Shown: positions 47,161 through 58,588, counted from the first letter of the stretch. The stretch is 64,000 nucleotides of DNA from Streblospio benedicti (GCA_019095985.1 CM032666.1:58390205-58454204); one strand, 5' to 3'. Numbers and translations: made by a program. The notes: generated from the letters alone by a model not told the origin.

Positions 47161-47479
47161 CTGAAAAAAAGAGGATGTTATTTTTTTTACAGATGTAACA
47201 GTTTGCTGTCATATAGCTTTATGTCCCTTCCCCCACTTTTATCAAAATTGCATGTAAGTGTTCAATATATCAGATGATTGGAAAAATAATACACATTGTA
47301 GATTGAGGAAAAAATAACGTGAGTTGTTCCTATGATTTTTATTGTGACAGTCAGTACAATTTCTTAAGTTATGATCGAAATGTTATGTTTGCTGTCAGTA
47401 CATTAGGTAACCTTGGGGGGTTTGTGGTATCACAAAAATCAAAATCAAAACATTTTTAAAAAGAGAACATAAAAACAAT

Positions 47480-47579
47480 NNNNNNNNNNNNNNNNNNNNN
47501 NNNNNNNNNNNNNNNNNNNNNNNNNNNNNNNNNNNNNNNNNNNNNNNNNNNNNNNNNNNNNNNNNNNNNNNNNNNNNNN
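47480..47579. other. Assembly gap, 100 N
   Basis: Exactly 100 N. It sits at the left edge of the hAT element and within the YqaJ intron of copy 1. Confidence 0.95.
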
Positions 47580-49120
47580 TCAGAATTTGTGTAATTTAGT
47601 TTAGTTTTAGTTAATCAACAAACTTTAAAATTCCAGTTTAGTTTAGTTTAGTTTAATCATAAATTTCCATTTTAATCATGATTAGTTTTGATTTAAAAAA
47701 ATCTGCCAAAACCGTGTTATCAGATATAACTTTTAAGGAGAGCTTAATTTACAGTCAACTGCTTGCTTATCAGTGAAAATTTGTCTAAAAGTGACCACTA
47801 TGATGTAATTGGGTTAATGGCTTGCAAGCTCTCTTTGTGTTCAGCTATAGAAATAAGGAAATTTCCTGTTAGCTTTAATTCCAGTGGCTTTAGTTAAGAT
47901 AAAATAATTAGTTACTATTGACCATACAATTAGCAGTTTCTTTGATTCTGCCTTGAAATAGATTGCTTACCATTCTTGATTTAGTAAAAGGATGGTAGAT
48001 TGTGTGTTTTCATTTATGATGTATTGGTTATCAAAGAAATATTGCATACTTCAGACAGTAAGAAAATTTCAGAGTGTTGTTTACTGCTATTCTATGGTGT
48101 ATAAAATGTTATTCGATAAATTGAAAACTATGCTTCAGAAACAAAGCCTTTGTTTAATCTGTATGTCATCATCATATAAAATGCGTAACGCCTGATTTGG
48201 TATCCATTTAAATGTTCACACGTGTTGTTAAGAGTTAGGACTCACAAATACATTTGAAAATGGATAGATTGAAAACATTTAGTCAATTTTCTGAAATACC
48301 ATCAAATCTGGAAGAAAAAAATAAGGCAAAATGTAAACACTGTGGAAAATATGTATCATTTTATAATAAGTCAACGTCAAATTTACTATCCCATCTCCGA
48401 AAAACCACAGTCAAATATATAAAGATTTGAAGTTAAAAGTGGATACTGAAAATGGACAAACTATGGAACATTTAGTGTTGCAGGAAATTTTTCCGTGCAG
48501 ATAGGTAGAGGTCGGTCGAATGACAGCATGTTTGAAACATTAATGTTTTTAAAATGTAATTGATGCTAATACTGATAAAATGTTGTCAATCCACATGGAT
48601 ATGAATCCAATATGATGTGTGTAACTGTGTATGATATTATTATAATTTTTTAATCTAGTTAAAGTTATGTTGAAAGAGTTATAACTGAATTCACTTATAT
48701 TGGTTTAAAAATCCCTAAATCCATGTGTATGAAATTATCATGTACCAGTACGATGTACATATAGACATTGTGTATTTGAAAATAATTTTGAAATTAGTTG
48801 AAATAGTAGTGCTTGAAGTATATGGTTTGTTCGAATATTGATTACAAGAATACAATATTATGTATGCATGTATGACATGTATATTTACATTAAAATAAAA
48901 TAGAATAGAAAACACAAAATGTGTTATTTCATTTCGTAAATCCTTCATTTGCAAAATTTAGCTTAGTTTTAGTTAATCAAGCGATCATTTAGTTTAGTCT
49001 AGTTTAATTATAAGATTTGCCCGAGTCACTTTACTTTAGTTTAGTTTAATAATGAAAATTGTCATTTAGTTTAGTTAAGTTTTAATCAAAAAATATTTAG
49101 TCGCCCCAATTCTGCCCCTG
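47580..49120 (+). mobile_element. hAT-type DNA transposon, degraded
   Basis: The right terminus, read inward, is CAGGGGCAGAATTGG. The left side begins just after the gap with cagaatttgtg, so the left CAGGGG end is probably in the gap. Both subterminal regions are packed with tttagtttagt repeats (47595-47700 and 48960-49095, inverted in sense). Inside is a BED zinc-finger reading frame (48257). The catalytic domain is missing, so it is a nonautonomous or decayed hAT. Confidence 0.65.
48257..48430 (+). pseudogene. BED zinc finger, N-terminal piece of a hAT transposase
   Basis: ATG at 48257. It reads MDRLKTFSQFSEIPSNLEEK, then NKAKCKHCGKYVSFYNKSTS and NLLSHLRKTT. CxxC followed by NLxxHL is the BED finger of hAT transposases. 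A small deletion near the second His removes the expected 'H' and shifts the frame. No RNase-H-like core follows. Confidence 0.6.
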
Positions 49121-49284
49121 GGCCATGTAATTGGTAGTCCTTAGTAAACAAAGGTCATAATAAATTAGTAAATTTCATTTTGTATTTAAAATTATAATCA
49201 TGTTTATCCAATTGTATTTTGTTATTTAGCACAGTAGTGTTAAAGTTGTATAGTTGTTTGTTAACCGCATCACGTTTGAAAATG
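49121..49284. other. Short unassigned spacer
   Basis: AT-rich sequence between the hAT terminus and the zinc-finger pseudogene. Confidence 0.4.
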
Positions 49285-49959
49285 CAGACGCAATGGCAAA
49301 CCACAGTGATGTGCAAATGACGTCATCAAATAAGACCTTCCACCAAAATCAGGCTCTAAAACCACAATAAGAAAAGCAGAGTGGTGAGAAACCAAATAAA
49401 TGTAGTTGATGTGGCAAGTGTTTTAGTACTTGACCAGACACAAGAATATACAGTGGTGAGAAAGAACATCAGTGTACATTGTGTGAGAAATCATTCAGTC
49501 AAAATGGAAGCCTGAAAATCCACATGAGAATTCACACCAGTTAGAAACCTTATGAATGTAGTCAATGTGGCAAGTGTTTTAGTCATCAAGGTACCTTGAC
49601 CAAACACATGAGAATCCACACTGGTGAGAAAGAATACCAGTGTCCAGTGTGTGAGAAATCATTCAAAGTGGAATCTGAAATTTCATATGAAAACTCACAC
49701 TGGCATGAAACCTTATGGTTGTGGAGTTTGTGATAAGAGTTTCTCTCAAAGGTCTAATGTTGCTGTTCATATGCACACTCACACCAGAGAGAAACCATAC
49801 AAGTGTGATCAACGTGGGCAATGCTTTGCTCAAAGTTGTAATATGAATATGCACACGCATACACACACTGGTGAGAAGCCATTTTACTGCCACATTTGTC
49901 ACAAATCCTTTACACGTGGAAGCAGTTTGGAAAAACATCATATGACTGTACATGCCTAG
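49285..49959 (+). pseudogene. C2H2 zinc-finger protein gene, decayed
   Basis: ATG at 49285, and at least seven C2H2 units follow in register with TGEKP-type linkers. The last three are open ([51 protein letters not shown]) and end at HMTVHA and a stop. Earlier units are broken by in-frame stops (in the first finger near 49408, in the next finger near 49430, and at a linker near 49544) and a deletion near 49668. One late finger has R in place of a Cys (CDQRGQC). No introns are seen in the array. A dead member of the C2H2 family; the ancestral gene is not identifiable. Confidence 0.75.
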
Positions 49960-50652
49960 AAGTGAGCTGGTATCACTCAACACCATCTTTTGTTGACTGT
50001 TGTAAAGTATTTTTGCAGAGGTAGATGAAATCCTTAATTTTGATCCACCGTTCACATTTTTATGGTCTGATTTGTCTGCAGCTGTTTAGGTTTTCTGTTG
50101 GTATGATATTATTAAAATATGAACACTTTCTTATTGTTTAACAAATTAGACAAACAATTTAACAGATTAATTTGAGTCTGTGATTTTGTAATGCTTTGGA
50201 AATATCTGCTTTCATGTGAAATAAATTGAGTGAAACTATGACTATTGTAATTATATTTTGTTTGCATTTTCATATAAACGTTTTTTTCCTCATGTAGTAA
50301 TCATTGCATTTGAAATAATAGTTGCAATGAAATAAACTCTAGAAATCATTCATTTTGCGTCAATTCAGCTGAAGTGAAAGCATTGTGTTTGTTTTGTTAG
50401 CGTGTATCGAGATCTGCAGCAAGGTTATTTTGAACTGATTAATCTAAAGTGGTGGAACTGAGTTGAGGTTTCATTAAATCAACAAACTTAAAATTTCAGT
50501 TACACACACAAGCTTTTCTATATTCAAAACAGAGGGCCTTTACCTAACAATGGTGGAACACTGGAGAGTGCTTGGCAGACCGATGTACAATTCATTTCGT
50601 TTCCATTTAAAAAATGACACAGGCGTTAAAATAGTCTATGTTTTTGCATTTA
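49960..50652. other. 3' flank of the zinc-finger pseudogene
   Basis: AT-rich. Polyadenylation-type AATAAA signals occur near 50220 and 50332. No other feature. Confidence 0.4.
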
Positions 50653-51161
50653 GGGAACAACCATAAATAATGAATAATGATACAGGGGGGGTCGTCCAAA
50701 AAAGGTGGGGGATCGTCCCACTCTCTACGAGAGGCTTATATTTTATAAAATAGTGGTTCTGTATTTGTCTTGAAAAAGTGGTTCTTCTGTACTAGTACCA
50801 ATTGCTGCCGAAGGAAGCTTTGAAGAAGCATGATTCATAAAAATATATAAAAATTAGATATTCATTATATTATGACAAATAAGTTATCAAATACAACGAT
50901 ACAAAATATTATTAAAAAACCGAAAAAACTTGACCTCTCGTAGAGTGGGGTCGTCCCAACCTTTCTGATTCCCTTTGGAGGGTCGCTGAACTTTTTTATC
51001 ATGCTACGGTACATTTTTTTTTTCAAATAGTTTATTTTAGCAATGCGGGGGGGTGACTCAACTTTTAAAATGTTGATGGGGGTGTGGTTAACTTTTTCTT
51101 CGCGCCCCAAACATGGAAGAGCCCCCCCCCCCCCCCCGTATCGTTATTTATGATCGTTCCC
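50653..51161. mobile_element. Foldback/MITE-type element, 509 bp
   Basis: Terminal inverted repeats gggaacaaccataaataatg and, inverted from the right, gggaacgatcataaataacg, both running into G-runs. A second inner inverted pair is tcgtcccactctctacgaga and cctctcgtagagtggggtcg. Flanks tta and ttg fit a 3-bp TWA-like duplication (PIF/Harbinger style) with one change. No coding capacity. Confidence 0.75.
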
Positions 51162-51804
51162 TTGCCTCACAATCACAATGAGCTACAAGCAGCTCTTGCC
51201 ACAAAACATCCAGAATGCTTTCCAAGGCACTACGAATGTACAGGAGAATCTCTCTATTAGTAGCATGGCCTCAAGTGGTATCATCAGAGACATCTCCATA
51301 TGTGATGGAGGTTCATGCTGCTCCCTTCATGAGGTTTTGGTGCCCCTAGAAATGGTCATATTACAGATGTGGTCTCAATAGACACGTGACATTAGCTGGA
51401 GCTTCTGCTGTACCTTCTCACTTCCGGGGAGTATCAGTCTAACACTCGCCGTGTCTCAATGACCACTGTCCGGCTCACACGCCAACCCAGGAACCTCACT
51501 GGACACTTGTCACCCCACGGAAGCATTAAGCCCCGGCCAGACCGTAACTGTAACCATAAGTACTCAGAGGGCACACCATTGCTGGAACAACGTCGACGTA
51601 TGAGGCAATGAACGTGTTTGTTGATAAATGCTGTGGAGATCTTTATTAAAAATACGCAATTACAATGTAGTTAGCCATAAATAATCTGTGTGCTTGTACT
51701 GTGTGCCACTGTTTAATAGTACAGGAATCTGTGTTGCTTTGTTACTGTGTGCCACTGTTTAATAGTACAGGACCCTCCAAACCATTACAATATAAAAATA
51801 AACG
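51162..51804. other. Unassigned spacer before transposon copy 2
   Basis: Moderately GC-rich, with a 67-codon open frame (from 51178) that I cannot assign. A direct repeat of ctgtgtgccactgtttaata occurs at about 51698 and 51740. Confidence 0.4.
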
Positions 51805-51836
51805 TGGTGCGCAGTAGAATTAATCAATACCAAAGC

Positions 51837-51854
51837 GTCCATGGGTACTTCCGG
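51837..51854 (+). promoter_or_regulatory. Inverted 18-bp motif upstream of transposase
   Basis: GTCCATGGGTACTTCCGG, ending 50 bp before the ATG of THAP exon 1. The identical motif lies inverted at 60038-60055, 51 bp before the YqaJ ATG. Contains an ETS-type CTTCCGG core. It could be a shared promoter element, a transposase binding site, or part of the terminal inverted repeat. Copy 1 keeps it with one change (gggtgcttccgg). Confidence 0.6.
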
Positions 51855-51904
51855 TACATAATAAATGCCCATTTAATTAGGATTTCCACTCAATTACCAT
51901 CAAG

Positions 51905-51960
51905 ATGTCAAGTACGTGCAACATTGCAGGCTGTCACAATGACAAACGTATGAAGATGAA
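51905..51960 (+). CDS. THAP-DDE transposase, exon 1
   Basis: Starts at ATG in a caagATGtc context and reads MSSTCNIAGCHNDKRMKM. It ends in phase 2 at AA|GTAAGTG. It supplies the first two zinc ligands of the THAP finger (C5 and C10). This ATG was chosen because the cysteine pair follows it at once, as in other THAP proteins, and because exon 1 joins exon 2 in phase. Confidence 0.75.
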
Positions 51961-52666
51961 GTAAGTGTAATTTTTTGAGCTGTGTAATATTCATAATAAT
52001 GATGTTATAGTAGATTGTTTTCCGAGACTATATCTGTCTGGCCGCCATTATTGGCAAGAGCAAACGTTTAGCGTGGGTTACTGATTATTTTTTTTAATGG
52101 GACATATATACTTAGTGCGTGCAAATTTATTACAATACCCCACTACATGCGGCCAGACATTGTAGATCTGAGATCTAAACTGAATCTAGTACTTTATAGT
52201 ACTAGTAGACCTACTGTAGTGTTTTGTTTTTATCTGTCAGCTAGATCTAGGTTAGGCACGGTGGAGTGTTCGTAAAGTACTAGAAGTGGAGAAACTAGGG
52301 GCGGGTCGGTAATTTTAAGAACTTGATGGATGATACTTTTCTCTCAACCTTGGCAAAGGTAAAGATTTTCATGTCTTCTCAATTTATCAACGCTACCCCC
52401 ACCCCCGCCTCAGTACTTGATGAAATCTCCCTTTGCCTTCAGGAGGTACAATGGTCCATATCTCCAGTTGATTGTCCATTTTTAAAAAAAATAATTAACT
52501 GATACGGCTAATTGACCACTTGCCATTATTTGCATTTATTTGCCATTATTTGCTCTGAAATCAACATCATTAACCTAATTGGCGATAAATGCACTGCTAT
52601 CCTAATGACTGTCATTTTGCATGGTTGAAGTCATTTAATTACATTTTGTTGACAATTTCTTTCCAG

Positions 52667-52810
52667 TCAAATAGTGATGCCCCATGTGCAGAAGCTACAG
52701 ATGCATGGTCCTCGCGAGGAGCACTTTGCTGCCTGGCAGGCAAAGATGAATTTCAACAGAGTGGGCTACTGTGTGACAAAATACACACGCGTCTGCAGTA
52801 ACCATTTCAA
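52667..52810 (+). CDS. THAP-DDE transposase, exon 2 (rest of THAP finger)
   Basis: Acceptor CTTTCCAG and donor GTAATA, phase 2 in and out. It reads QIVMPHVQKLQMHGPREEHF and continues to AAWQAKMNFNRVGYCVTKYT and RVCSNHF. C62 and H65 (protein numbering) complete a C-x4-C-x51-C-x2-H zinc site, within the known THAP spacing, with the family's conserved Trp at W42. The THAP domain binds the element's ends or a promoter site. Phases agree with exons 1 and 3. Confidence 0.75.
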
Positions 52811-53027
52811 GTAATATTATCTTAGCCTATAATATGTATATGATAAATTTTATTCATGACTCGACAATTCAACATATTACGAAAGTAAATGTACATATAT
52901 AAACAATTGAATTATATGGTACATGTAGCCTTTTATCACTTCTAACATTTAACGCAGTTTGAAATTATCTATTTTGTGTTTCCAAATGCATTAATATTAA
53001 ACATTTATAATATTTATTGTCATTTAG

Positions 53028-54771
53028 GAATGGATCATACGACAAGAATTACTGTCCGGCGCCTACATTGTACTTGCGTGGATACCCAGAGTGGGTCAAG
53101 TCAAAGGAGAACTTGCGGAAGATGTGTGCTGTAGTGGACGATACCATAATCAATCACGTTCTTGCCCATTTATTTCCGTATACATCTCATTGCACAAAGG
53201 AACTAATTATGTCAACACTTGGACTAAGAACATCATCTGAAGAGTCAATTAAAACAGGAATTTTAAATGCAGACAAAAACACTATTCGTGATTTTCTTAC
53301 ATATAATTTCCATCTTCTACCACCTGGAAAAGTGCAAGAGGCAATTGCAAGATATAATTCTGGTATTGAGTTTCACGATTCTTTAAAGTTTTCAAAATTT
53401 TCTGATAATGTTGGCCTTGATAACAGCAATGAAATTATTAGTAGTGAATGTGAAATTGGAATTGGTGATGCATGTAATGCTAGTGTTAAGGATAATGTGA
53501 ATATTGAAGTAAATGATAAAAATGTCGTAAATTCTGAATGTGACAGTGTGTGTCTTCCATATTCGATTCCTGATTTCCATGGATATTGCAAGAATATAAA
53601 CAATATAACATTTGAGTCTAGTTCTAGGTCTTGTTGTACAAAAACAAATAAATATACTTGTCGTAGTATAATTTGTAACAAAGAGAAGGAGTACTTGAAA
53701 TCAAAGGCAGAGTTTGAACGAAAAAAAAATGAAACATTACAGGATGAAATCAATATATTGCAAGAAACGATAGCAACTTTAAAGGCTGCAAATTCTGAAC
53801 TACAAGATAAATGTTCTCAACCTCCCAGCAACAACTCAGTTCTTGATGTTGAAAGTATTTTTCAGTCTGATTATTTAATTAATTTACATACAGGACTTCT
53901 TAATCATCAGACGTTTGACTGGCTTTATAATGAAATTAAAGATAATGCCAGTCATATTTCTTACTGGGGTACAAGCACCAAGAAAGACGATCTTATGAAA
54001 AAGCGTAAAGGACCAGAAAGGTTATTGTCCAAAAAAACAGAGTTACTTCTATCTTTAGTTAAATTAAAGTTAAATTTGCCTGAAAAGTATATTAGTTATC
54101 TTTTTGGGGTATCAAAAACATTAGTGTCAAAAATAATCTCCACATGGATACCATTCTTAGCATGTGAACTTGAAGCTTTGATTCACTGGCCTAGAGCAGA
54201 AGAATTATCCTCATGCTATCCCAAATGTTTTCAGAAATGGGAAAATGTAATTGCCATTATTGATTGTTTTGAAGTTCCAATGGAAAAACCATCACACATT
54301 GATGCCAATAGCAAAATATTTTCTAATTATAAAAATAGACCAACTGTTAAATTTTTACTTGCATGCACTCCTGGAGGGTCAGTTTCATATATATCTCCAC
54401 CTGCTGGAGGTAGTACATCTGATGTTAAATTATTCAATGACACTGAGCTTGTAAAGAAATTTAAGCCAGGTGAAGCATGTATGGCAGACAAGGGTTTTCG
54501 AATTCAGGGCACCTTATTGGAGCATGGCGCAAGACTGATTATTCCACCTTTCACAAAAAAGCAAAAACAGTTTACAAAAGCAAAAAACAATTTGAATAAA
54601 AGTGTTGCACACAGTAGGATACATGTGGAAAGAGTCATTGGAAGGGTTAGAGACTATGAAATTTTAAATGCCATAGTTCCAATATCACAGAAAGATCTCA
54701 TAGGGCCAGCAGCTGTTGTTTGTTGTGCTTTGACCAATCTCAAACCCTCAGTGGTCAGACCTTATCATTAG
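53028..54771 (+). CDS. THAP-DDE transposase, exon 3 (HTH and DDE_Tnp_4 catalytic domain)
   Basis: Begins after CATTTAG, completing Lys67, and runs about 580 codons to a stop. The full protein is about 647 aa. It has the end of the THAP module (NYCPAPTLYLRGYPEWV), a long variable linker with a coiled coil (KNETLQDEINILQETIATLK), an HTH segment (LPEKYISYLFGVSKTLVSKI), and a DDE_Tnp_4 core. Catalytic candidates are D in IIDCFEVPME, D in CMADKGF, and E in RIHVERVIGRVR. The order THAP-HTH-DDE and the 'ADKGF...HVERVIGR' motifs match ISL2EU/Harbinger-related transposases. No internal stop, so this copy could still be active or only recently silenced. It cuts and pastes its own DNA ends in the nucleus. 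Confidence 0.85.
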
Positions 54772-55291
54772 TAACTGTTTAAGTCAACATTTTCTAGTGA
54801 TGCTGTGCGCTCTTTACACTTTTTAATCCAGTTAATATGTTATGTAAGTTAAACAAGTTATGGATATAAATATTTTTTTATGTGTCAATGTCATAGTTAG
54901 GAATAATGACTATCATTATTCATTAATACATGATTTAAATTGAGCAAGTTATGGATAAAAATTTCATTTTTTTATGTGTCAAATGTCATTGTTACTAATA
55001 ATGAATATTATTGTATTTATGCAACAGCTAAAAAAGATTTTGACTTCATAATAAAACGTTTCAATAGACTTTTATTGACCTATTATAACATTTCGCAAAA
55101 AAACCACATTGCATTGCAGTCATAAGAATTGTAAAACTCAACATGTAAATATTTTGTGAAAATAGCTTCACTATACCTCTCTGGATTGAGAAAAAACAAT
55201 GCAGTGCAAAAAGGTATAAACTTAATATTTTTTCAACAAAAAATGCACACTACAATTGCTGTTCCTGAAGAATACACACATGTACATTGAT
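54772..55291. other. 3' region between the two convergent genes
   Basis: AT-rich. A segment is duplicated in tandem: ttatggataaaaat(t) and tgtgtca..gtcat(a/t)gtta near 54855-54900 and 54948-55000. AATAAA signals lie near 55050. The same DNA is present in copy 1 (46355-46873). Confidence 0.6.
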
Positions 55292-55461
55292 TACTGTAAA
55301 ACTAGAAATGTTTGTGCACGATTTAATTTGCGAATTTCGTGGGTAGGTGCAAAAATGCAAACTTAAATAGTCAGCAAACATTAATAGCCTATGTAAAGTA
55401 AGTACAAAATGAACCAAAATCGCAAAATTTAGAAGTCACAAAATATTCCAGTTTTACAGTA
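55292..55461. mobile_element. 170-bp MITE (TACTGTAAAAC ends)
   Basis: Ends TACTGTAAAAC and GTTTTACAGTA. Interior has the cgatttaatttgcgaatttc and acttaaatagtcagcaaaca blocks. A second, inverted copy is at 60160-60348, and a truncated one at 46874 in copy 1. It was present in the transposon before the two copies split. Confidence 0.75.
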
Positions 55462-55770
55462 TCATGAATTTAGGAATGTCTGTAAGATAATTTCATTTCA
55501 TACAATGAAGATGACATCGGAACATTAGGACAAAAAGCCATGAATCATCATTATTATACAAAGAAAATGATGAAAAATATACAGATATAAAAGTTATGGT
55601 TGCTTTGACATTTCCTCTTTCAATAAGGCACAGCATACATAACTATAAAACACTAAAAAGTTTATATGGGTCGGGTGGGATGCACAATTTTTACTTCTTT
55701 GGACCAATATTGAAAAATAATAAGTCCTTGAATCAAGATTCTCATCTATATTAACCAATGCAAAAAATGA

Positions 55771-56968
55771 TCAAATCACAATAGAGCAAGCTAATTCTTT
55801 GAATAAAATCTTTTCATAAAAAGTTATAGATTTTGCACAAAGCTTACTACAAAAACTATCATCTCGATCAATTTTAAACAGCCTCACATTGTCCTCTTCA
55901 GAGCAGGTATAGATGACTAGGTAACCATAAGAGGCATCACAACAAAACATTTGGGTCTGTATTTGATGGTAGTATTTATGTTCTTTATTTATCACAATTT
56001 CACCCTCTTTTAACACTATTATGGTCTTGTGTTTGGCTTTGGTGGTTGATGTCCCAGTTTTTGCATACTCCTCAACAGTTAGCAACTTATGTGTGAAAGG
56101 GCATTTTACTTCGATTACTCCTTCACCACAACATTCACAAGAAACCAAACCATCGGGAGATGCTGCAATTAGAGGGTGTTCAGTTGAAACCCACAAACCT
56201 GTCCTGTTCACATTAAGACGTTTATGCTTGGTCTTCAAGACTGCACTTGCTGCTTTCAGTGCAATAGGTTCCATGCTCTTTCCATGTTTTGTTGCTGGCG
56301 TCTCAAAGGGAGCTGCGGTCCCTGATATTTTTTTTACTAGCGATTGGTAGCTGCCAACAATTTTCTTTTCATCATCTACATGAGTGACAACTTCATCAAT
56401 AATGGATGCTGTTATCCTCCATTTTCTTTGTTCAAACCACAATTCAGACTCTGACTGGTCCTGTGTGTCAAGAACTAATTGCTTTTGTGCAGTTTTATGA
56501 AATTTCAATGCATTGACAAATTCATTGAAGGAAGATGGACATGCATTAATATATGTACTGTAAACATTGGGAAGAGTGGTCACCACTTCCACTTCGTGAG
56601 CAACATTACCAATGTCTGGCAATGTACGCTGGTTTGCTGACCGAAATGGTGCAGCGTAGAGTAGTGCAGCAGCTTTACCATCTGTAGCATCACTTAACAT
56701 GTCTAGATTAAAATCTGCCAGGGTCTTTTTTTCCCTTAAAGTTTCTGCTCTTGGGTCATTCTCGTCCCTGCCCTTCCTCATCAATGTTGGTATTTTTAGC
56801 GCACTTGCTTTACCGATCTTAATGTCTTTTAAAAATCCAGACTCCTCTATTTTGGCAGGCCGGTGCCACTTTTGAAGTCTGCTGGTGCAGGCAAGGTTAT
56901 GTCCTTTGGTGACTTTGTCGACGACATAGTATGCTAAGGCTGCAACATGCTTGCAAGAACCACTCAAT
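55771..56968 (-). CDS. SAP-SWIM-YqaJ protein, exon 4 (YqaJ nuclease domain)
   Basis: Terminal exon, about 398 codons, open. It starts after TTTCAG, completing a Gly codon, and reads LSGSCKHVAALAYYV, the second half of a SWIM zinc finger whose CHC lies at the end of exon 3. The YqaJ/lambda-exonuclease-like domain follows: SESELWFEQRKWRITAS, KHGKSMEPIALKAAS, the PD-(D/E)xK core ASPDG...GVIEVKCPF, and KYYHQIQTQMFCCDASYGYL. The likely catalytic residues are E of GKSMEP, D of SPDG, and E and K of IEVKCP, with Q of HQIQTQM. Family members are DNA exonucleases or recombination proteins. In ISL2EU elements the role is unproven but probably processes DNA ends during transposition. Confidence 0.8.
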
Positions 56969-57320
56969 CTGAAAAAAGAGGATGTTATTTTTTATACAGC
57001 TGTAACAGTTTGCTGTCATATAGCTTTCATAGTCCTTCCCCCACTTTTAACAAAATTGCATGTAAATGTTCAATATATCAGATTGGAAAAAAATACATTG
57101 TAGATTGAGGCAAAAAAATAACGTATTATTCCTATGATTTTTATTGTGACAGTCAGTACAATTTTCTTAGTTATGTTACTCTTGCTTGCTGTCATTACAT
57201 TAGGTAACCTTCGGAGGTTTGTGGTATCACGATAATCAAAGTCAATCATTCTTTAAAATGAGAACATAAAAAAACACTGAATTAAAAATGATTTGAACAT
57301 TAATCCTAGATGCAACTTAC

Positions 57321-57447
57321 CCAGCAATGCAATGACAGTCTGCATTGTGAATGCAGCCAGTTGACTTGTTAACACGAATCCATACTTGGTATGGATCGGC
57401 GGTCAAACGCATCTGAGGCACCACCAAACCTTTTATGTAGCATACTC
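57321..57447 (-). CDS. SAP-SWIM-YqaJ protein, exon 3 (first half of SWIM finger)
   Basis: Reads CYIKGLVVPQMRLTADPYQV, then WIRVNKSTGCIHNADCHCIA, and leaves in phase 2 at GG|GTAAGT. Joined with exon 4 it gives CHC-x7-CKH, a full SWIM C-x-C-x(n)-C-x-H site. Direct joining to exon 2 at the best acceptor (TTTACAG) makes a TGA codon. The alternative AG three bases later gives an open frame. Family members have additional sequence here, so another exon may also be missing. Confidence 0.65.
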
Positions 57448-58052
57448 CTGTAAAGGTTAATACAAAATAAGATCATAGAAAAAATGAATAAAACTTCATA
57501 AGATGTTCTTGTATTTTAAAACAATGTAATAGTCTTATTGACACTATTGCCAAACACAAGATAAGTAAAAAATTAGTTTTGTGTTTACTTTTAATAGGGT
57601 TTTAAGTTATCAAACTGCCAACGAAAGGCTATGTTACTTAAGACAGTTATATCAATTCAAAGGTATATAATACAAATTTCAATGGTCAAATTATTCAGAT
57701 CCAAAAACCAAAGTTCTATTTCTTCTACCAAAAATTCATTTAATCTGGGGAAAAACTATTTCTTCCAGTTTTATCTGATCATGGAAACCTTGTTCGGTGC
57801 GATTTTGATGTAGCTAGATGTATACAAAACAAACACTTCAGAGACTGTTTTCTGGTACCTGTGGAGCAATTTCAGGGCCACGGATAAGTACCCGTCCTAT
57901 GGTCCTAGATGTATTTGTGTTGTCAGATTGGGTAAAAATTTTGAGTTACTAAATTTTAGGTACGACAGGTGTAATTTTGAGGGTACCTGTCCTATGGATA
58001 AGTATGACTTTTCTCTTATCCGTGGCAATTTCGTATTTTTTCTCAAACTGAA

Positions 58053-58588
58053 CAGTGACAAAAATTGGCACTGGCCCGTATGGCCCGAGGCCAGTACAAC
58101 ATTGGAAGGGCCCGTAACTTTCCCCAAACATTGGCCTGGCCGACGAACATAAAAATTTAGTCTTATTTTCATCATATTCGTGGTGTTGAACTGTTCTGTC
58201 TGAAAATTCATCTGCGCTGTGTATTTTCATATGTAAATAAATAATGCGGCATTTAGCGCTCGAATTTCTTTTCAGCTGTTGTTGGTTCGGCAAACATTTT
58301 TTTTCTTCTGATTGCATTTGTAAGTAAATTCAAATAAGTATTATTTAACTTAATGTAGTAGGCATTTTGCTTTGTCTAGAACCCTTTAAAATGCTTTTAA
58401 ATGGCCTTTGATGACCGCTTTAGATTAAAAAAAAATCGGGGGGAGGGGGGTCATACCCTCAGACCCCCGTAGTGATGTATAGCGCCTTCATCGCTCGGAT
58501 GGCCAGTAATGTATCAGAAGGGCCAGTGTAGATTTCAAAACACTGGCCCTTCTGGCCAGTTTGGGCTACTCCCCAATTTTTGTCACTG
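58053..58588. mobile_element. hAT-like nonautonomous element in YqaJ intron
   Basis: Terminal inverted repeats CAGTGACAAAAATTGG at both ends, followed by tggccagtac/actggccctt-type subterminal blocks. A perfect 6-bp duplication actgaa (58047-58052, 58589-58594), or 8 bp with one mismatch, flanks it. CAGTG ends and this duplication size suggest hAT. No coding capacity. It contains a g-rich patch near 58438-58450. Confidence 0.7.

Larger units (their letters stand above)
41110..47479. mobile_element. THAP-DDE/YqaJ transposon, copy 1 (degraded, ISL2EU-like)
   Basis: This matches copy 2 (51805-57275) at high identity from gtagaattaatcaataccaa onward: the THAP exons, the DDE transposase exon, the intergenic MITE, and part of the convergent YqaJ gene. 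Relative to copy 2 it has gained a MITE (41505-41903), a SINE-like insert (41924-42091) and a 1.7 kb insert (43787-45486). It has lost about 1.4 kb of the YqaJ exon (junction near 46950) and runs into a gap. Copy 2 therefore serves as the pre-insertion reference for each event. Confidence 0.8.

Noticed and set aside
53373-53753. 126-codon minus-strand frame inside the transposase exon
   Set aside because: Antisense shadow of the DDE transposase linker, with no independent support.
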